Positions 46,593-54,900 of a DNA stretch of 64,000 bases are shown here, in pieces; the stretch's first letter is position 1, and each line of letters begins with the position of its first letter. Under the pieces are notes generated by a model. It was not told the DNA's origin, made no database searches, and saw nothing but the letters and a program-made list of their open reading frames with translations. Source of the stretch: Muribaculaceae bacterium Isolate-013 (NCI) (GTDB taxonomy: Bacteria; Bacteroidota; Bacteroidia; Bacteroidales; Muribaculaceae); the NCBI GenBank assembly GCA_004102785.1, contig SCEJ01000002.1:62001-126000 (forward strand), in the 5' to 3' direction. Position numbers and translations under genes: made by a program.

Positions 46593-48596
46593 ATGCGCAG
46601 GATTCTCTGGATGAGGTGGCTAATGATTGCGGCGGTGGCACTTGCTGTGGCCGCCTGCGCCTCCATAGGGCGCCCCGAGGGGGGGCCGCGCGACGAGAAA
46701 GCCCCCGAGTTCGTGCGCTCCACCCCGATGCCGGGCGAGGTCAACGTAGACCGCGGGCGCATCGACATCTTTTTCAACGAGAACATCAAGCTGGAGGACG
46801 CATCGAACAAGATAGTGGTGTCGCCGGCGCAGGCGCAGAGTCCCGCCATATCGTCGAACGGGCGGCGCCTCTCGGTGGAGTTCCGCGACAGCATAGTGCC
46901 CGACGCCACCTATACCATCGACTTCTCCGATGCCATACGCGACCTCAACGAGGGTAACATCCTCGACAACTTCGCCATCGACTTCTCAACCGGTCCGACA
47001 ATCGACTCCCTCCGGATATCAGGAATGGTGTTCGAGGCCCGCACCCTGGAGCCGGCGCAGGGAATGGTGGTCGGCGTATATTCCGACCTGAGCGACACCG
47101 CCCTCACAACCATGCCGATGGAGCGTGTGGCCAAGACCAACCAGTACGGCCAGTTCACCATACGCGGGCTCAAGCCGGGCGAATACCGCATCTTCGCCAT
47201 CGACGACCGCAACCACGACTGGCGCTGGGACCGCTCCGAGAACGTAGCTTTCTATCCGCTGACAATCTCACCGTCGGCGCAGACCGTGGAACTGACCGAC
47301 ACCCTGCTCTCCTCGCTCCGCACCGACTCGGTGGCCACCCGCCAGGCCACACAGTTCCTCCCCGACGACATTCTGCTGACATGGTTCAACGAGAACTACC
47401 GCACCCAGTATCTGCGTGACTACAAACGCCCCGTGCGGCGTCAGCTCACATTCCTTTTCGGAGCGCCCAGGGCCGAGGCTCCGGAATTTACAGTGGCAAA
47501 CGGACCGCTGGCAGGCCGCTCTCTCGACGAGCCGGAAATGGCAGTGCTTGAAACGCGGCCCGAACGCGACTCGCTCGTCTACTGGCTGCGGCACCCCTCG
47601 CTGGTGGCGCAGGACTCCCTTTTCATTGCCGCGCGCTACCAGAAGACCGACTCGGCCGGCGACCTGGCCTGGCAGACCGACACACTGAAAATGTTCTTCC
47701 GCGACCCAAAGCCGAAGAAAAAAGAGAAAAACGACACACTCCCCCCCGAGCCGGTATTCCTCACTCTGCGCAACCTCAGCCAGAACCCGCAGGAACTGAA
47801 CCACCCCCTGAGACTCGAAGCCTCGGAGCCGCTCGACTCCATACCCGCCGGCGCACTGCGCCTGGAAATGGCCTCCGACACACTCTGGGTAGCCGCCGAT
47901 ACCGGCGCGGCAATCCCCGACTCCCTCTCGCGGCGATTCTGGACAATCCCCGTGCAGTGGCAGGAGGGAGCGCGCTACCGGCTCACCGCCGACTCCCTCT
48001 CGGTGGTCAACATCTACGGCGAAGGGATAAAACCCCTGAAAGGGGAATTCACCACCCGGCAGATGGCCGACTACGGCACCGTGCGCCTCAATATCACCGA
48101 CATACCCTACGACTCGCTGGGCCCCCTCCCGGTAGTAGTGGAACTGCTCGACAACCAGGACAAACCGGTGAAGACCGCCGGCGCGCTGCCGGGGCAGGGA
48201 GCCTCGTTCACCCACCTGCTCCCTGGCGCATATTACGCACGCGCATTCATCGACCTCAACGGCAACGGGATATGGGATACAGGCAATCTCGGCGCCAGCC
48301 ATCCGGCCGAGGAGGTGTTCTACTACCCCAAAAAGCTCAATGTGCGCAAGAACTGGGATATATCGCAGGACTGGGCTATGTTCGAGCTGCCGGTAGACCT
48401 TCAGAAACCCTACGACATAAAGAAGAACAAGCCCAAGACCAAGGACGCCCCTCAGCGGGGCACTGACGACGAAGAGGAGGAGGACCCCAACGATCCCTTC
48501 GGCTCGCAAGGCTCCTGGGGCAACGGCTCACAATACAACAACGCCCACCGTTTCAGCGGCGGTGCCGGAATGCAGACAGTGAAGAAAACCCAGTGA
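46593..48596 (+). CDS. Ig-like-domain lipoprotein (Big_5 type)
   Basis: About 667 residues from the ATG at 46593 (an ATG at 46581 adds four residues; one at 46611 is also possible). The signal peptide ends in a lipobox ('AVALAVAAC|ASIG'), followed by 'RPEGGPRDEKAPEFVRSTPMPGEVNVD', the start of a Bacterial Ig-like (Big_5) domain. That domain family often begins 'GGP.D..PP.....P..G'. A carboxypeptidase-regulatory-like segment follows ('GQFTIRGLKPGEYRIFAIDD', near residue 200). The C-terminal tail is rich in Asp/Glu and Gly/Asn. It is probably an envelope protein with a structural or cell-wall role, but its function is unknown. It is the first gene of the + strand operon ending at 51604. Confidence 0.7.
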   Translation: MRRILWMRWLMIAAVALAVAACASIGRPEGGPRDEKAPEFVRSTPMPGEVNVDRGRIDIFFNENIKLEDASNKIVVSPAQAQSPAISSNGRRLSVEFRDSIVPDATYTIDFSDAIRDLNEGNILDNFAIDFSTGPTIDSLRISGMVFEARTLEPAQGMVVGVYSDLSDTALTTMPMERVAKTNQYGQFTIRGLKPGEYRIFAIDDRNHDWRWDRSENVAFYPLTISPSAQTVELTDTLLSSLRTDSVATRQATQFLPDDILLTWFNENYRTQYLRDYKRPVRRQLTFLFGAPRAEAPEFTVANGPLAGRSLDEPEMAVLETRPERDSLVYWLRHPSLVAQDSLFIAARYQKTDSAGDLAWQTDTLKMFFRDPKPKKKEKNDTLPPEPVFLTLRNLSQNPQELNHPLRLEASEPLDSIPAGALRLEMASDTLWVAADTGAAIPDSLSRRFWTIPVQWQEGARYRLTADSLSVVNIYGEGIKPLKGEFTTRQMADYGTVRLNITDIPYDSLGPLPVVVELLDNQDKPVKTAGALPGQGASFTHLLPGAYYARAFIDLNGNGIWDTGNLGASHPAEEVFYYPKKLNVRKNWDISQDWAMFELPVDLQKPYDIKKNKPKTKDAPQRGTDDEEEEDPNDPFGSQGSWGNGSQYNNAHRFSGGAGMQTVKKTQ

Positions 48597-49459
48597 AACG
48601 CAGCGCCATGATCGACAAGGACCTCATACACCAGCCACAGCTATGGCAACTGGTCGCCGAGATTTCCGACACGGAACTTTCGGCAATAGCGTTCTGCCCC
48701 TTTGAGGACGGCGCGCTGCAACATATGGAGGCCCCGCTGAAAGGCACCTCCCACTCCGAACGCCTCAAATCGCTCGAAAGCGCCGTCTACGACAATCCCG
48801 GCCTGCTGGCCGAATATGGCTCGGTGACAATACTGTGGCGCACACCGCGGTTCACGCTCATGCCCGGATTCGTGACTGACGACGCGGTGGCGGCCGAGAC
48901 GCTCCACACCGTATACCCGCCCGACACATCGGCTCCGGAACACGAGCAGATGAGCGACATATGGCCGCGCCTTGATGTGCGGCTGGAATATGAAGTGCCG
49001 GCCGACACGGCCAATTTCGTGCGCCGCACCTTCGTGAATCCGGCCATGCACCACACCCTTTCGCCGCAGGCGGTGTGGTTCGGCGCCCGGCACACAGGCC
49101 GTGCACGCGGCAAGACCCTTGTCAACCTGCGGCACGACTCCATGGACGTGGTGGTGCTCGGCGACCGCGCACCGCTGCTGGCCAACACCTTCGACTGCCC
49201 CGACAACGCCGATGCCGTGTACTATCTCCTGGCAATGCGCCAGGCCCTGGAACTGCGCCAGACCGACGAGATAATAATAGCCGGCGACTCGCGGCGCCGC
49301 GCGGCAATAACCCCGCTGCTGCGGCGATACGTGTCGTATGTGATGCCCGCCATCTTCCCGGCGGAGCTTTTCAGGGCGGGGCGCGCCGTGCTTTCATGCC
49401 CGTTCGAGACGGCGATAACGCCGGTGGCCTTTCTCAAGCCCGACAAACGTAAAACATGA
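48593..49459 (+). CDS. DUF3822 family protein
   Basis: 288 residues from a GTG that overlaps the upstream stop (GTGA); an ATG at 48608 would start five codons later and is a fair alternative. DUF3822 proteins are found next to rsmD in Bacteroidetes and have an actin-like/ASKHA-like appearance: N-terminal 'TELSAIAFCPFEDGALQHMEAPL', then 'TLVNLRHDSMDVVVLGDRAPLLANTFDCPDNADAVYYLLAM' near residue 180, and 'IIIAGDSRRRAAITPLLRRYVSYVMP' near 220. The sequence 'PRFTLMPGFVTDD' is also typical. The function is not known; genomic linkage to an rRNA methyltransferase suggests nothing firm. Confidence 0.72.
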   Translation: MKRSAMIDKDLIHQPQLWQLVAEISDTELSAIAFCPFEDGALQHMEAPLKGTSHSERLKSLESAVYDNPGLLAEYGSVTILWRTPRFTLMPGFVTDDAVAAETLHTVYPPDTSAPEHEQMSDIWPRLDVRLEYEVPADTANFVRRTFVNPAMHHTLSPQAVWFGARHTGRARGKTLVNLRHDSMDVVVLGDRAPLLANTFDCPDNADAVYYLLAMRQALELRQTDEIIIAGDSRRRAAITPLLRRYVSYVMPAIFPAELFRAGRAVLSCPFETAITPVAFLKPDKRKT

Positions 49460-49463
49460 CAAT

Positions 49464-50015
49464 ATGAGGATTATACGCGGAAAATACGGCCGACGCCGCT
49501 TCAACGTCCCCACCAACATCACCGCCCGCCCCACAACCGACTTCGCCAGGGAGAATATCTTCAACGTTATCGAGAATCTGGTCGACTTCGAGGAGCGGCA
49601 GCCCGAGGCGCTCGACCTTTTCGCCGGAACGGGTGCGGTGTCATTCGAGTTCCTCAGCCGCGGTTGCCGCTCGGTGACCTCGGTGGAGAAGGCCGCCACA
49701 CAGGCCCGCTTCATAGCCAAGGTGGCCCGCGAGCTGGGCGCCGACAACCACACCCTGGTGCGGGGCGACGCCCTACGATTCATCGACAGCGGCGCCCATC
49801 CCTACGACATAGTGTTCGCCGACCCCCCATACGACCTCCCCGGCTTCGGCGAAATCCCCGCCAAAGTTCTATCTTCCGGCCTGCTGCGCCCGGGGTCGCT
49901 CTTCATCATCGAGCACTCCAGGGCCTACGACTTCTCTACCCTGCCCCATTTCATGGAGCACCGTGCCTACGGCTCGGTCAACTTCTCTATCTTCCGCATC
50001 CCCGAAGAGCAGTGA
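49464..50015 (+). CDS. rsmD: 16S rRNA (guanine966-N2)-methyltransferase RsmD
   Basis: 183 residues. RsmD methylates G966 of 16S rRNA in the 30S head using SAM. The start 'MRIIRGKYGRRRFNVP' is typical. Conserved motifs are 'RPTTDFARENIFNVI' near residue 22, the SAM site 'ALDLFAGTGAVSFEFLSRG' near 48, and the catalytic 'VFADPPYDLPG' near 117 (the DPPY of N6/N2 amino methyltransferases). It lies 4 bases after the DUF3822 gene and 7 bases before the ABC permease gene. coaD, a frequent neighbour, is not here. Confidence 0.93.
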   Translation: MRIIRGKYGRRRFNVPTNITARPTTDFARENIFNVIENLVDFEERQPEALDLFAGTGAVSFEFLSRGCRSVTSVEKAATQARFIAKVARELGADNHTLVRGDALRFIDSGAHPYDIVFADPPYDLPGFGEIPAKVLSSGLLRPGSLFIIEHSRAYDFSTLPHFMEHRAYGSVNFSIFRIPEEQ

Positions 50016-50022
50016 AAGCGCA

Positions 50023-50847
50023 ATGATTGAATACTTCGACTATCCCTTTTTTGTAAACGCCCTCTGGGGTGTGGTGCTGATTTCGGTGGCCTCGGCCATA
50101 GTCGGCACCTACATTGTGGCGCGGCGCATGGTGGCCATATGCGGCGGCATCACCCACGCCTGCTTCGGAGGGCTGGGTCTGGGCTGCTTCATGGGGTGGA
50201 ATCCGCTGGCAGTGGCGGCGGCATTCGCCGTAGGGTCGTCGCTGGGAGTGGAATGGCTGTCGGAGCGCCAGCGGCTGCGCCAGGATTCGGCGATCGCCGT
50301 GGTGTGGTCGCTCGGCATGGCCCTGGGTGTGCTGTTCGTGTTTCTCACTCCGGGCTATGTGCCGGAGCTGAACTCGTTTCTGTTCGGCAACATCCTCACC
50401 GTCACCCGCACCGACCTGTGGCTTTTCGGAGGGTTCACGGCCGTGCTGACAGCCTTTTTCGCTCTCAACTACCGTCGCATCGTCGCCGTGGCCTTCGACC
50501 CCGATTTCGCCCGGGTGGCGGGGCTACCCGTGCGGCTGCTCCAGGGAGTGATGTCGGTGCTGGTGGCCGTGTGCATCGTGCTTGCCATACGCCTTGTGGG
50601 GGTCATGCTCCTGATGGCGGTAATCTCACTGCCTCAGCTCACCGCCGAGGTGGCATGCCGCCGTTTCGGCTCGATAATGGCAGGCTCGGTGGCAGTGTCG
50701 CTGGTGTGCTCGGTGGCCGGTCTTTTCCTGTCAATGGCCGTCGATGTGCCCTGCTCGGCCCTTATCGTGATGTTCATGGGAGCGGCATTCGCCGTGGCGC
50801 GCTGCTGCCGCAAAATGTTCAAACGCCCTCAGGCCGATGGCAACTGA
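50023..50847 (+). CDS. Metal ABC transporter permease (ZnuB/MntB type)
   Basis: 274 residues with about eight transmembrane segments in the ABC-3 fold. N-terminal 'FVNALWGVVLISVASAIVGTYIVARRMVAICGGITHACFGGLGLG' matches the first signature of zinc/manganese permeases. 'GNILTVTRTDLWLFGG' near residue 123 and 'FDPDFARVAGLPVRLLQGVMSVLVAVCIVLAIRLVGVMLLMAVISLPQ' near 160 match the rest. It would form the membrane channel of a Zn2+ or Mn2+ importer. Its ATPase and binding protein are not adjacent, so the metal cannot be told from context. It overlaps the next gene by 11 bases. Confidence 0.85.
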   Translation: MIEYFDYPFFVNALWGVVLISVASAIVGTYIVARRMVAICGGITHACFGGLGLGCFMGWNPLAVAAAFAVGSSLGVEWLSERQRLRQDSAIAVVWSLGMALGVLFVFLTPGYVPELNSFLFGNILTVTRTDLWLFGGFTAVLTAFFALNYRRIVAVAFDPDFARVAGLPVRLLQGVMSVLVAVCIVLAIRLVGVMLLMAVISLPQLTAEVACRRFGSIMAGSVAVSLVCSVAGLFLSMAVDVPCSALIVMFMGAAFAVARCCRKMFKRPQADGN

Positions 50848-51604
50848 CTCCACACTGAAAAGCTATCGCCGCCGTGGGGTGCGCATCCTGGCCGTGGCGA
50901 TGACTGTTTCGGCGCTGTGTATCGCCGGATGGTTCGCCTACGACCGCTGGCTTGCACCGGGCGCCGACCCCTCGGAGGAGCTTTATCCGCTTCGGGGCGT
51001 CGATGTGTCGGCCCACAACGGCGATATCGACTTCGGGCGGCTGCGCAGCGACTCTGTGGTGCATTTTGTCTACATAAAGGCTACCGAGGGCACCGACTTT
51101 CTTGACCGCAATTTCATCACGAACTGGCGCGGAGCGGCTACGGCCGGCATCCCTGCCGGGGCCTACCACTTTTTCCGCTTCGACACCGACGGCGAGCTCC
51201 AGGCCATAAACTTCCTGTGGGCGCTGCGCGGACGCCACTTTGACCTTGTGCCGGCAATCGACATCGAGGAGTGGGGCAACCCCGACGGCCATGCCACGGC
51301 CCGCATCGTGGAGCGGCTACGCATCATGATTACCTACCTGGAGGCTCACGGCGTGCATCCGATGCTCTACACAAACAAGGATGGCTACTACCGCTTCATA
51401 CGCGGCAACTTCGACAGCTACCCGCTGTGGATATGTTCCTTTTCCGACCCGCCCCTGGAAGGGAACGCCCCCTGGACACTCTGGCAGTACTCCCACCGCG
51501 GCCGCATCGACGGCATCCCCTCAACGGTCGACCTCAACTGCGCCTCATCAGCCGCAAACATATTCACCTCGCCCTCAAAGGGAGCGACGGGCGGCGTTCA
51601 GTGA
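50837..51604 (+). CDS. GH25 lysozyme, membrane-anchored
   Basis: 255 residues. Residues 16-34 form one transmembrane anchor ('ILAVAMTVSALCIAGWFAY'), and the GH25 domain spans about 52-240. Conserved features are 'LRGVDVSAHNGDIDFGRL' with the first catalytic Asp, 'FVYIKATEGTDFLDRNF', 'AGAYHFFRF', and 'LVPAIDIEEWGN' with the catalytic Asp-x-Glu. The enzyme cleaves the MurNAc-GlcNAc bond and would face the periplasm. It ends the + strand operon and overlaps the tail of the minus-strand gene by 7 bases. Confidence 0.9.
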   Translation: MATDSTLKSYRRRGVRILAVAMTVSALCIAGWFAYDRWLAPGADPSEELYPLRGVDVSAHNGDIDFGRLRSDSVVHFVYIKATEGTDFLDRNFITNWRGAATAGIPAGAYHFFRFDTDGELQAINFLWALRGRHFDLVPAIDIEEWGNPDGHATARIVERLRIMITYLEAHGVHPMLYTNKDGYYRFIRGNFDSYPLWICSFSDPPLEGNAPWTLWQYSHRGRIDGIPSTVDLNCASSAANIFTSPSKGATGGVQ

Positions 51605-52050
51605 CGGGCGCCGGCTGCATCGGCACGCGCCTCGGCCACAATCATCAGGAGTTCCTCGCGCACGTCGGCGGGAAGCTCTATGCCACGCAACTGCAGCGAA
51701 CGGGCCCATGGCGCTATGTCGGCCGGGAGGAGGGTAAGAAGCACATCGCGGAACTCGTCGGCCTCTTCCGGAGTATAGCTTTCGGGGCTGCGGCCCGCAT
51801 AGGCATCAAGCTCCTCGTCGTCGAAATACTCTATTTTCTCACTGATTCCGGCAAGGAGAGAATCGCGCTCGCATGTGATGTGCATGCCGCAGCAGGCACC
51901 CTCCTCAAGGTTGTTGCCCGCCGGAGGGTCCACAACCTTCGGGCCATGGAGCTCCGTGGATGCGCCCCGGCGCACATCGCGCCGGTGCAGCAGCCACAGC
52001 ACCAGCCCCAGGGCACAGAGAGCCGCAAGGAGTATCAGAGCCGGAATCAT
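51598..52050 (-). CDS. Small conserved membrane protein next to aroA
   Basis: 150 residues from the ATG at 52050, which overlaps the aroA stop (ATGA). An N-terminal transmembrane segment ('MIPALILLAALCALGLVLWLLH') is followed by a soluble acidic domain with 'GACCGMHITCERDSLLAGISEKIEYFDDEELDAYAGRSPESYTPEEADEFRDVLLTLLPADIAPWARSLQLRGIELP'. The 'CCGxHxxCE' cluster of three Cys and a His could bind metal. Proteins with this motif are common beside aroA in Bacteroidales, but I know of no assigned function. Translational coupling to aroA is likely. Confidence 0.7.
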   Translation of the reverse strand: MIPALILLAALCALGLVLWLLHRRDVRRGASTELHGPKVVDPPAGNNLEEGACCGMHITCERDSLLAGISEKIEYFDDEELDAYAGRSPESYTPEEADEFRDVLLTLLPADIAPWARSLQLRGIELPADVREELLMIVAEARADAAGARH

Positions 52051-53381
52051 AGGGCGTCGCCCTCCTCCCCGGGGGGCACAAGAGGCGAGCCGTCGGGGGC
52101 GGTGATATGCCCCTGAGGCGAAACAACACATTCGCGCAGTGTAAATCCAAGCGAGCGCAGGGCATCCCAGTAGCCCGGGAACGATTTGTCGACACACTCC
52201 ACATCGCACACCACCGCGCCGGGGATATAGACCGCAGCCGGAGCGAGAGCCATTGCCAGACGGTGGTCGCCACGCGGGTCGAATACCGGGAAAGCAGCCA
52301 CCGGATGGCGGCGGCCGTCCCACTCTATGCCGTAATCGCGAATCAGCTCGCAGGAGCAGCCCACCTTATCGAGTTCGGCAGCGATGGCATGGAGGCGGTC
52401 ACATTCCTTTATCGCCAGCCCTTTCAGCCCGGTAAGACGGAAAGGCACTCCGAGCAACGCCGCACAGACAGCCAGGGCCGGAGCCATGTCGGGTGTGTCG
52501 GAGAGGTCAAGGTCAAGGCGTCCGAACACCTCGGGCGAGGGCTGAAGCTCAATTGCCCCGGGTTCCGACTCCGACGGCTCTGTGACAACGCCGAGCTGCG
52601 CGAAATAATTCACCGCGCGGGCATCGCCCTGGAGCGAAGCGGCGTCGAGCCCCCTGACGGTAATCCATCCGGCTGTCAGAGCCGTTATCTCATAGAAGAA
52701 AGCGGCCGCCGACCAGTCGCCCTCGGCATCGTCGGCCGAGGGTGCCCGGTAGGAGCCCGGAGCCACCGACACCGACAGCAGCGAGCGCTCGGCGGCGATG
52801 CCGCGGCGGTCCATCATGGAAAGTGTCAGCGATATATATGGAGCGGATACCGGCTCGCCCGAGAGGTTGACCGTGAGCCCCTGCTCCATAAGGGGGGCCG
52901 CCATGAGCAGCGCGGAGACAAACTGCGACGACACCGTGGCGTCGACCGTCACCTCCCCTCCCCTCAGGCGTCTGCCGCTGACGCGCAGCGGAGGATACCC
53001 CTCGCGGCCGAGATATTCTATATCGGCGCCGCAGGCCTTCAAGGCCGTTACGAGCGGCTCTATCGGCCGCTCTGCCATGCGCCCGCTTCCGGAGAGCACC
53101 GCGCGGCACCCCTCGCGTGCCGCCACAAAGGCGGTGAGGAACCGCATGGCGGTGCCGCAGTTGTCAACATTGATTTCAACCTCGTCGGAGCCTGCTCCGG
53201 CCAGCGCATCGAGCGCCCGGCGCATCACGGCCGTATCGGCGCAGTCGGGGCATACGGGTGAAGGCGCGCCCGGAGTCATGGCGGCGAGCACCAGCGCCCG
53301 GTTTGCCACGGACTTCGACAGCGGCACCTCGACCAGCCCCTCCTCTATAAGTTCCTCGGGGCCGAATATAGAATAATTCAT
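52047..53381 (-). CDS. aroA: 3-phosphoshikimate 1-carboxyvinyltransferase (EPSP synthase)
   Basis: 444 residues. It transfers enolpyruvate to shikimate 3-phosphate in aromatic amino acid synthesis. Family signatures: 'PLSKSVANRALVLAAM' near residue 20, 'INVDNCGTAMRFLTAFVAAREG' near 71, 'GSGRMAERPIEPLVTALKACGADIEY' near 97, 'GDHRLAMALAPAAV' near 374 and 'CVDKSFPGYWDAL' near 398. It is the first gene of a coupled pair with the small membrane protein and starts 17 bases after the aminotransferase stop. Confidence 0.93.
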   Translation of the reverse strand: MNYSIFGPEELIEEGLVEVPLSKSVANRALVLAAMTPGAPSPVCPDCADTAVMRRALDALAGAGSDEVEINVDNCGTAMRFLTAFVAAREGCRAVLSGSGRMAERPIEPLVTALKACGADIEYLGREGYPPLRVSGRRLRGGEVTVDATVSSQFVSALLMAAPLMEQGLTVNLSGEPVSAPYISLTLSMMDRRGIAAERSLLSVSVAPGSYRAPSADDAEGDWSAAAFFYEITALTAGWITVRGLDAASLQGDARAVNYFAQLGVVTEPSESEPGAIELQPSPEVFGRLDLDLSDTPDMAPALAVCAALLGVPFRLTGLKGLAIKECDRLHAIAAELDKVGCSCELIRDYGIEWDGRRHPVAAFPVFDPRGDHRLAMALAPAAVYIPGAVVCDVECVDKSFPGYWDALRSLGFTLRECVVSPQGHITAPDGSPLVPPGEEGDAL

Positions 53382-53398
53382 TATGTAACTGTTCGGAT

Positions 53399-54598
53399 TT
53401 ATTTAACAGAGTCGACGGCCTCGGCCAGCTTTTCAAGAGCCTTCTGCAGACAACAGCGCGGGGTGGCTATGTTCACCCTCATGAAGCCTGCCCCCTCGGG
53501 ACCGAACATCTCGCCGTCGTTAAGCGCCAGGCCGGCATGGTCGGTGAGGAGGGTCACAAGGTCGTCGTGCGACAGACCGAGGGCGCGGAAGTCCATCCAT
53601 ATCAGGAACGAAGCCTCCGGCTCCACCATCTTTACCCTGGGCATCCGCTCGGCAAGGAACTCGCGTGTGAAGCGGATATTCTGCTCTATATAGTCCATCG
53701 CCTCGGCCAGCCACGGCTCGCCGTTGTTGTAGGCGGCCTCGGCTCCGATGGTCGACACAAACGTGGTGGCGTCGAATTCATTGGCCTCGAGCCACTCGAA
53801 GAACGGTTCGCGCAGACCGGGATTCTTCACCACGCACCATGAGCTTACGAGTCCGGGGATGTTGAAGGTTTTCGACGGCGCGCCGAAGGTCACAGCCACA
53901 GCCTCGGCGTCCTCGCCGCAGGCCGCAAACGGATAATGCGGACGGCCGTAGAGCACCAGGTCGCCATGGATTTCGTCAGAAATCACCACCACGCCGTTGC
54001 GCCGGGCTATTGTGCCTATGCGCCCCAGCACCTCGCGGCTCCACTGCAGCCCCACGGGGTTGTGGGGGTTGCAGAGAATCATCAGGCGCGGGCGTTCGCG
54101 GGCCACGAGTTCCTCCAGGGCGTCAAGGTCCATCGAGAAGGTATGCGTCTCGTCATCGAGCACCAGTGGCGCCGGGAGCACCACGCGGCCGTTCCCCTCG
54201 ATAACACGTTTAAACGGATGATATACCGGGGGCTGGATTAGAATTTTGTCGCCACGCTGCGAAAAGAAATTGATTGCGAACGCGATTCCCTTCACCACCC
54301 CAGGCACGAAGGTAAGCTCGTGGCGCCCCACCTCCCAGTCGTGGCGGCGGTGCAGCCAGCTTATAATCGAGCCCCAGTAGCCCTCGTCGGGGAGCGAATA
54401 GCCATAAATCGGGTGGTCGATACGGCGTCGCAGCGCCTCGGTGATCTCAGGGCACACCGGGAAGTCCATGTCGGCAATCCACATCGGTGTAAGATTCTCC
54501 TTGCCGAAGAAGTTCTTCAGGCGGTCAAACTTGGTGCAACCCGACCCATGGCGGTCAATCACACGGTCGAAATCATAGTTTTTCTTTTCGGTCAACAT
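53399..54598 (-). CDS. PatB/MalY-type PLP aminotransferase (cystathionine beta-lyase)
   Basis: 399 residues, fold-type I PLP enzyme. 'MNYDFDRV..R.GS.C.KFD' at the start and 'PMWIADMDFPVCPEITEALRRRIDHPIYGYSLPDEGYW' (near 37-75) are typical of PatB/MalY C-S lyases. The PLP pocket has 'ILCNPHNPVGLQWSREVL' near 172, 'VISDEIHGDLVLYG' near 203 and the Schiff-base Lys in 'TFGAPSKTFNIPGL' near 239. Such enzymes cleave cystathionine to homocysteine and can also act as aminotransferases. A TATATTTG box lies 30 bases upstream. aroA lies 17 bases downstream, so the two are probably co-transcribed. Confidence 0.9.
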   Translation of the reverse strand: MLTEKKNYDFDRVIDRHGSGCTKFDRLKNFFGKENLTPMWIADMDFPVCPEITEALRRRIDHPIYGYSLPDEGYWGSIISWLHRRHDWEVGRHELTFVPGVVKGIAFAINFFSQRGDKILIQPPVYHPFKRVIEGNGRVVLPAPLVLDDETHTFSMDLDALEELVARERPRLMILCNPHNPVGLQWSREVLGRIGTIARRNGVVVISDEIHGDLVLYGRPHYPFAACGEDAEAVAVTFGAPSKTFNIPGLVSSWCVVKNPGLREPFFEWLEANEFDATTFVSTIGAEAAYNNGEPWLAEAMDYIEQNIRFTREFLAERMPRVKMVEPEASFLIWMDFRALGLSHDDLVTLLTDHAGLALNDGEMFGPEGAGFMRVNIATPRCCLQKALEKLAEAVDSVK

Positions 54599-54627
54599 CT
54601 CATAACTGATTTAAGAGCGATAGCAGG

Positions 54628-54635
54628 CAAATATA
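54628..54635 (-). promoter_or_regulatory. -7 box of the aminotransferase gene
   Basis: TATATTTG on the minus strand matches TAnnTTTG, ending 29 bases before the ATG. No -33 match is visible. The rest of the gap from 54660 to 54856 holds nothing I recognise. Confidence 0.5.
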
Positions 54636-54856
54636 CGCATAAAAACCGAAATCCGCACACATTCCGGCGAGAATCCTGCTACGCCCCCCCATTTTTCGGC
54701 TGAACTGTGTAAGAAACAATGCTCTCAGAAAGAATAACCCGGTGAAATGAACTCACTTTGGCTCAGTATTTTCCCGGGCACATTGAATTTATGCCCTTCG
54801 GACAATGTAACATTTCCGCGGCACGACAACACCCGATTGTGATATTTGTGAAACAG

Positions 54857-54888
54857 AAAACCGGCCCGGTTTTACCCGGGCCGGTTTT
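54857..54888 (-). terminator. Terminator of the FN3 surface protein gene
   Basis: A 13-bp stem AAAACCGGCCCGG/CCGGGCCGGTTTT with a 6-base loop starts 12 bases after the stop at 54901. The A/T ends suit either strand. Confidence 0.8.
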
Positions 54889-54900
54889 CCCTCATAGCTC